9,635 nucleotides of DNA from JBDKTK01 sp039680225 (GTDB lineage: Bacteria; Desulfobacterota; Syntrophia; Syntrophales; UBA4778). The stretch is taken from NCBI GenBank assembly GCA_039680225.1, contig JBDKTK010000226.1, forward strand, positions 1 to 9,635, given 5' to 3'. Shown here piece after piece: positions 7,271-9,635 of the stretch. Numbering within the stretch: the first letter of the stretch is position 1; each line of letters starts with the position of its first letter. A program made the translations under genes and the position numbers. The notes beneath the pieces were generated by a model. It did no database searches and was not told the origin of the DNA. It was given only the letters and a program-made list of their open reading frames with translations.

Positions 7271-7358
7271 CCAGGCGACCCCTTTCACGATATATTTAAT
7301 TTAAAATGATTGAACTGCTCAGCTTTGACGGAATTTTCCAGTCCATACAGGCGCTCAT

Positions 7359-7958
7359 TCAACCTATCGGCGCTGTATAAGCATTCTTTCCGGAATTCAC
7401 ATTTTCGTGACCGGATGGTTCCTGACAGCCGTTCAGTAAACGGAACGCCTTGACCAGTAATGGGTCAGGGCGGGCCGCCAGGAACGCCTGGAGGAAAATA
7501 TACCGGCGGTTCTCGGGAATCGGGCGGACCTCCGGGTCAGGGCAGAAACTGGAATCGTATATTTCAAACCCGGTTTCTCCGGAGGTAAGGGCCTGCACGA
7601 GCCGCTTATGGTCCTCGTATGCGGGGCACCGGTTATCCTTATTTTCAAAGGAAAAAGGATACAGACGGCAAAGGTCGGGCCTGAGCGGGTGTTTGTGGAT
7701 CAGGCATGTTTCGTTTTTCGTGAGGAACGGGCACGGTTCGGGGTTGCCTTTCAGCCGGTTCATCCAGCTCTGACGGAATTTCTCGAATGAGTAATCCTCA
7801 AGGCCGGGGCAGTACTGGATCGCGAAAAAAAGTTTTTCGGAAATGAACGGCACGTAAGAACTGCAGCACAATCCGCATTTTTTGCAGATAAACGGGACAA
7901 GAACATCGAAGCCGGCAAACTCTATCTTCGTGTAAAGAAAACCTTTAATTTCCATCAT
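7359..7958 (-). CDS. YkgJ-type CxxCxxCC cysteine-cluster protein
   Basis: A 199-residue soluble protein with no signal peptide. The family signature is CKKCGLCC at 25-32 (Cys25, 28, 31, 32). Further conserved-type cysteines are Cys76 (EPCPFL), Cys85 (ETCLIH), Cys97 in RPDLCRLYPF and Cys111. Cys139 may also take part. This matches the UPF0153/YkgJ family, annotated as putative zinc- or iron-binding with no firm biochemical role. The start is ATG 7958, with GAGG 7 bases upstream; a second ATG follows at once (MM). The last 20 or so residues are polar and probably disordered. It lies between the CoA-transferase and carboxyltransferase genes, same strand, so a link to their metabolism (metal delivery or Fe-S protein maturation) is possible but only inferred. 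A small hairpin (CCGAA-6-TTCGG, 7977-7992) lies in its leader. Confidence 0.9.
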   Translation of the reverse strand: MMEIKGFLYTKIEFAGFDVLVPFICKKCGLCCSSYVPFISEKLFFAIQYCPGLEDYSFEKFRQSWMNRLKGNPEPCPFLTKNETCLIHKHPLRPDLCRLYPFSFENKDNRCPAYEDHKRLVQALTSGETGFEIYDSSFCPDPEVRPIPENRRYIFLQAFLAARPDPLLVKAFRLLNGCQEPSGHENVNSGKNAYTAPIG

Positions 7959-7976
7959 GGTGTGACCTCAATCCCA

Positions 7977-7992
7977 CCGAAACAATGTTCGG
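7977..7992. repeat. Small inverted repeat in the leader of the YkgJ-type gene
   Basis: CCGAA and TTCGG flank ACAATG, giving a 5-bp stem with a 6-base loop, 18 bases before the start codon at 7958. It could be a small operator or leader hairpin, but the arms are short enough to be chance. Confidence 0.25.
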
Positions 7993-8011
7993 ATAAGTAT
8001 CGGTTTTTTCT

Positions 8012-8052
8012 GCCTGTGCAGGGCAACCCATGGGGCTTATCCCTGCACAGGC
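8012..8052. repeat. Perfect 12-bp inverted repeat with 17-base loop
   Basis: GCCTGTGCAGGG (8012-8023) and CCCTGCACAGGC (8041-8052) are exact reverse complements. The loop contains the palindrome CCCATGGG. The flanking genes are both on the minus strand. On that strand the stem is followed by AGAAAAAACC rather than a T-run, so it does not look like an intrinsic terminator for the CoA-transferase. On the plus strand it is followed by TTTT, but no plus-strand gene precedes it. It could be a dispersed palindromic element, an mRNA 3'-end stabiliser or a plus-strand-facing terminator against antisense transcription. Confidence 0.6.
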
Positions 8053-8206
8053 TTTTGACCGCACGCAAAAGATATCTGTTACTTGCACCAGACGGAGTCG
8101 AATGTAAAATATATTAATAGTCTTAAATTAATACCTTTTGAGAATCAGATTACGGACACCCTGCAATTCAATTATTTGTGTACTTTTTTGATCCCGGCTG
8201 CTGGTT

Positions 8207-9635
8207 TTAATCTCTGTCATTTTGTGCCACAAGTCTTTTCCTGGCTTCCTCTTTGGATTCATATATATGTGGCGCCAGCTTGCGTTTCTGCAGTTCGTCC
8301 CCAAGTTTCATCCTGATGAAAGTGCTTGTCGTGTACCGGGTAATGCCCCTGTAGAACTTCATTACATCTTTTACCATATCCGTATATTCTCCGACCAACT
8401 CGGGATCTATGTTAAAGTTGTCGTAATTGACTATTGTACTCACTTTCTTGTGCAGGGGGCTGAGAGTTTCCTCAACCTGTGCCCTGATTTTCTCGATCTG
8501 TCCTCTCGATCTGATATAAAAGTTTTCGAAATTGACAAAGAATATATTTTCCTCCGGGTTGTAGACAAGCCTGTCTTCGATCGGAATGTCCAGTAAATCA
8601 GACCTGATATTCATAACATCGGGATTGAAAATCCTGGGGTCCATGAACACAAGGTGCCTGATGATCGGCAGAAACTCCATTTTAGCAATGATATCCGTTT
8701 CCAGGTTGATGCCGGGGGCTATCTCAATCAATTCCAGCCCTTCATCAACCAACCTGAATACACACCTTTCCGTTATATAGAGCACGGTCATTTTTCTCAG
8801 CGCGGCGTGGCGGCCGCTGAACGTTTTTTGCCCGACTCTTTTGAGGAATTTCCTGTTCCGGCCATCGCTTGTTATTCGGACGCGTCCGTTTTCGATGCAA
8901 ACCTCGAGCCCTCCGGCTGTGAAGGTGCCCATAAAAACAATCTTCTTTGAGTTCTGGCTGATGTTGATGAAACCGCCCGGGCCGACAAAGCGCGAACCGA
9001 ACCTGCTGACATTCACATTCCCCTCGGCGTCAACTTCGGCTGCTCCCAGGAAAGCCGCGTCCAATCCCCCTCCGTCATAGAAATCAAACTGGTAGGGCTG
9101 GTCGATTACGCAATCCGCGTTGATTGCCGTGCCGAAGTTCAGACCGTCATTGGGGACTCCCCCGATTACGCCCGGCTCCGCGGTCATGGTCAGGCAGTCA
9201 ACGATTCCCTCTTCGTTTGCGATGCGGGCGACTCCCTCAGGCATGCCGATCCCGAGGTTCACAACGCTGTTGGGGCTCAATTCAAAAGCGGCGCGCCGGG
9301 ATATGATTTTCCTGATTCCCATTTCCATCCGGGATATGGATTTGACCGGCATTCGCGTTTCGCCGCAGAAGGCGGGGTTGTAAAATTCGGTATAGGTTTG
9401 CCAGTGGTTTTCCTGTTTGGCCACAACGACGCAGTCAACCATGATACCGGGGATCTTCACAGTCCGGCTGGAGAAGGTATTGCGTTCCGCAATCCGTTCC
9501 ACCTGGACGATTACGAAGCCGCCGGAATTCTTCGCGGCCATGGCCAGGGAAAGGACCTCAAGGCTGAGCGGCTCTTTTTCCATGGTGATATTGCCGTCGG
9601 TGTCGGCCGTCGTTCCTCTCAACATGGCGACATTG
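8207..9635 (-). CDS. Acyl-CoA:acetate/3-ketoacid CoA-transferase, propionate CoA-transferase family (5' end beyond the window)
   Basis: The frame is open from the right edge (475 visible codons); the first visible residues NVAMLRGTTADTDGNITMEKE are mid-protein, so the ATG at 9625 is internal. Family I CoA-transferases move CoA between acids through a glutamyl-CoA intermediate. Counting from that internal Met, the sequence shows GTTAD..GNITMEKE (4-18), VERIAERNTF (42-51), VNLGIGMPEGVA (122-133) and TAEPGVIGG (148-156), where Glu150 is the expected catalytic residue. It continues with YDGGGLDAAFLGAAEVDAEGNVNVS (183-207, in parts), FTAGGLEV (235-242) and EIAPGINLETDI (301-312). The classic enzyme would end near MDPRIFNPDVMNI (328-340). 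This protein continues for about 130 residues, ending ...IYESKEEARKRLVAQNDRD. The extra part has alternating predicted strand and helix and no domain I can name. A 248-base gap with a 12-bp inverted repeat follows, then the YkgJ-type gene. Confidence 0.93.
   Translation of the reverse strand, partial: NVAMLRGTTADTDGNITMEKEPLSLEVLSLAMAAKNSGGFVIVQVERIAERNTFSSRTVKIPGIMVDCVVVAKQENHWQTYTEFYNPAFCGETRMPVKSISRMEMGIRKIISRRAAFELSPNSVVNLGIGMPEGVARIANEEGIVDCLTMTAEPGVIGGVPNDGLNFGTAINADCVIDQPYQFDFYDGGGLDAAFLGAAEVDAEGNVNVSRFGSRFVGPGGFINISQNSKKIVFMGTFTAGGLEVCIENGRVRITSDGRNRKFLKRVGQKTFSGRHAALRKMTVLYITERCVFRLVDEGLELIEIAPGINLETDIIAKMEFLPIIRHLVFMDPRIFNPDVMNIRSDLLDIPIEDRLVYNPEENIFFVNFENFYIRSRGQIEKIRAQVEETLSPLHKKVSTIVNYDNFNIDPELVGEYTDMVKDVMKFYRGITRYTTSTFIRMKLGDELQKRKLAPHIYESKEEARKRLVAQNDRD

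Noticed and set aside
5771..7309. A 512-codon open frame on the plus strand
   Set aside because: It is antisense to the carboxyltransferase gene, whose motifs are unmistakable. The plus-strand product has no recognisable motif and an Asp/His/Val/Gly/Arg-rich composition typical of a mirror frame in GC-rich coding DNA.
8053..8206. A possible tRNA or small RNA in the AT-rich spacer
   Set aside because: No cloverleaf, T-loop-like GTTCRA context or strong stem was found. ATTAATAGTCTTAAATTAAT looks symmetric only because ATTAAT is itself a palindrome.
9623..9625. ATG at 9625 as the start of the CoA-transferase
   Set aside because: The frame continues to the window edge, and the residues around it (NVAMLRGTTAD) are an internal family motif, so this Met is not the N-terminus.

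Overview
The window holds seven protein-coding genes, six on the minus strand and one on the plus strand, and no RNA genes, CRISPR arrays or insertion sequences that I can see. Base composition is moderately GC-rich with AT-rich spacers. The mix of genes suggests a Gram-negative anaerobe-like bacterium, possibly of the Desulfobacterota/Syntrophales type: lipoproteins with WD40 propellers and caspase domains, an acyl-CoA carboxyltransferase, a CoA-transferase of the propionate CoA-transferase family and a CxxCxxCC protein. That placement is inference from gene content, not from a phylogenetic marker.

Region 1 (1-3495, minus strand) is a two-gene unit of lipoproteins. The first gene (991-3495) encodes a lipid-anchored seven-bladed WD40 propeller, followed by a linker, an Ig-like stretch and a C-terminal caspase-like (C14) protease domain with an intact His/Cys pair. 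Thirty bases downstream, a second WD40 lipoprotein (1-960) begins and runs off the left edge of the window. Its N-terminus resembles that of the first, so the two look like products of a tandem duplication. A close-to-consensus sigma-70-type promoter (TTGACA, 17-base spacer, TATATA) lies upstream of the pair on the minus strand.

Region 2 (3671-5391) holds a plus-strand VOC (glyoxalase/bleomycin-resistance fold) protein, divergent from the caspase gene. It converges on a minus-strand MFS drug-efflux-type transporter related to MdtG.

Region 3 (5633-9635, minus strand) reads, in transcription order, CoA-transferase (N-terminus off the right edge), CxxCxxCC (YkgJ-type) cysteine-cluster protein, and acyl-CoA carboxyltransferase subunit. 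A CoA-transferase to activate an acid and a carboxyltransferase to add or remove a carboxyl group suggest organic-acid or acyl-CoA metabolism, but no biotin carboxylase or biotin carrier is in view. The CoA-transferase carries an extra C-terminal region of about 130 residues not expected in the classic enzyme.

Spacers contain several inverted repeats. The best is a perfect 12-bp stem with a 17-base loop at 8012-8052, between the CoA-transferase and YkgJ-type genes. The 5392-5632 spacer holds three more, including a REP-like hairpin. The most interesting candidate system is the membrane-anchored WD40-caspase lipoprotein with its tandem WD40 partner.
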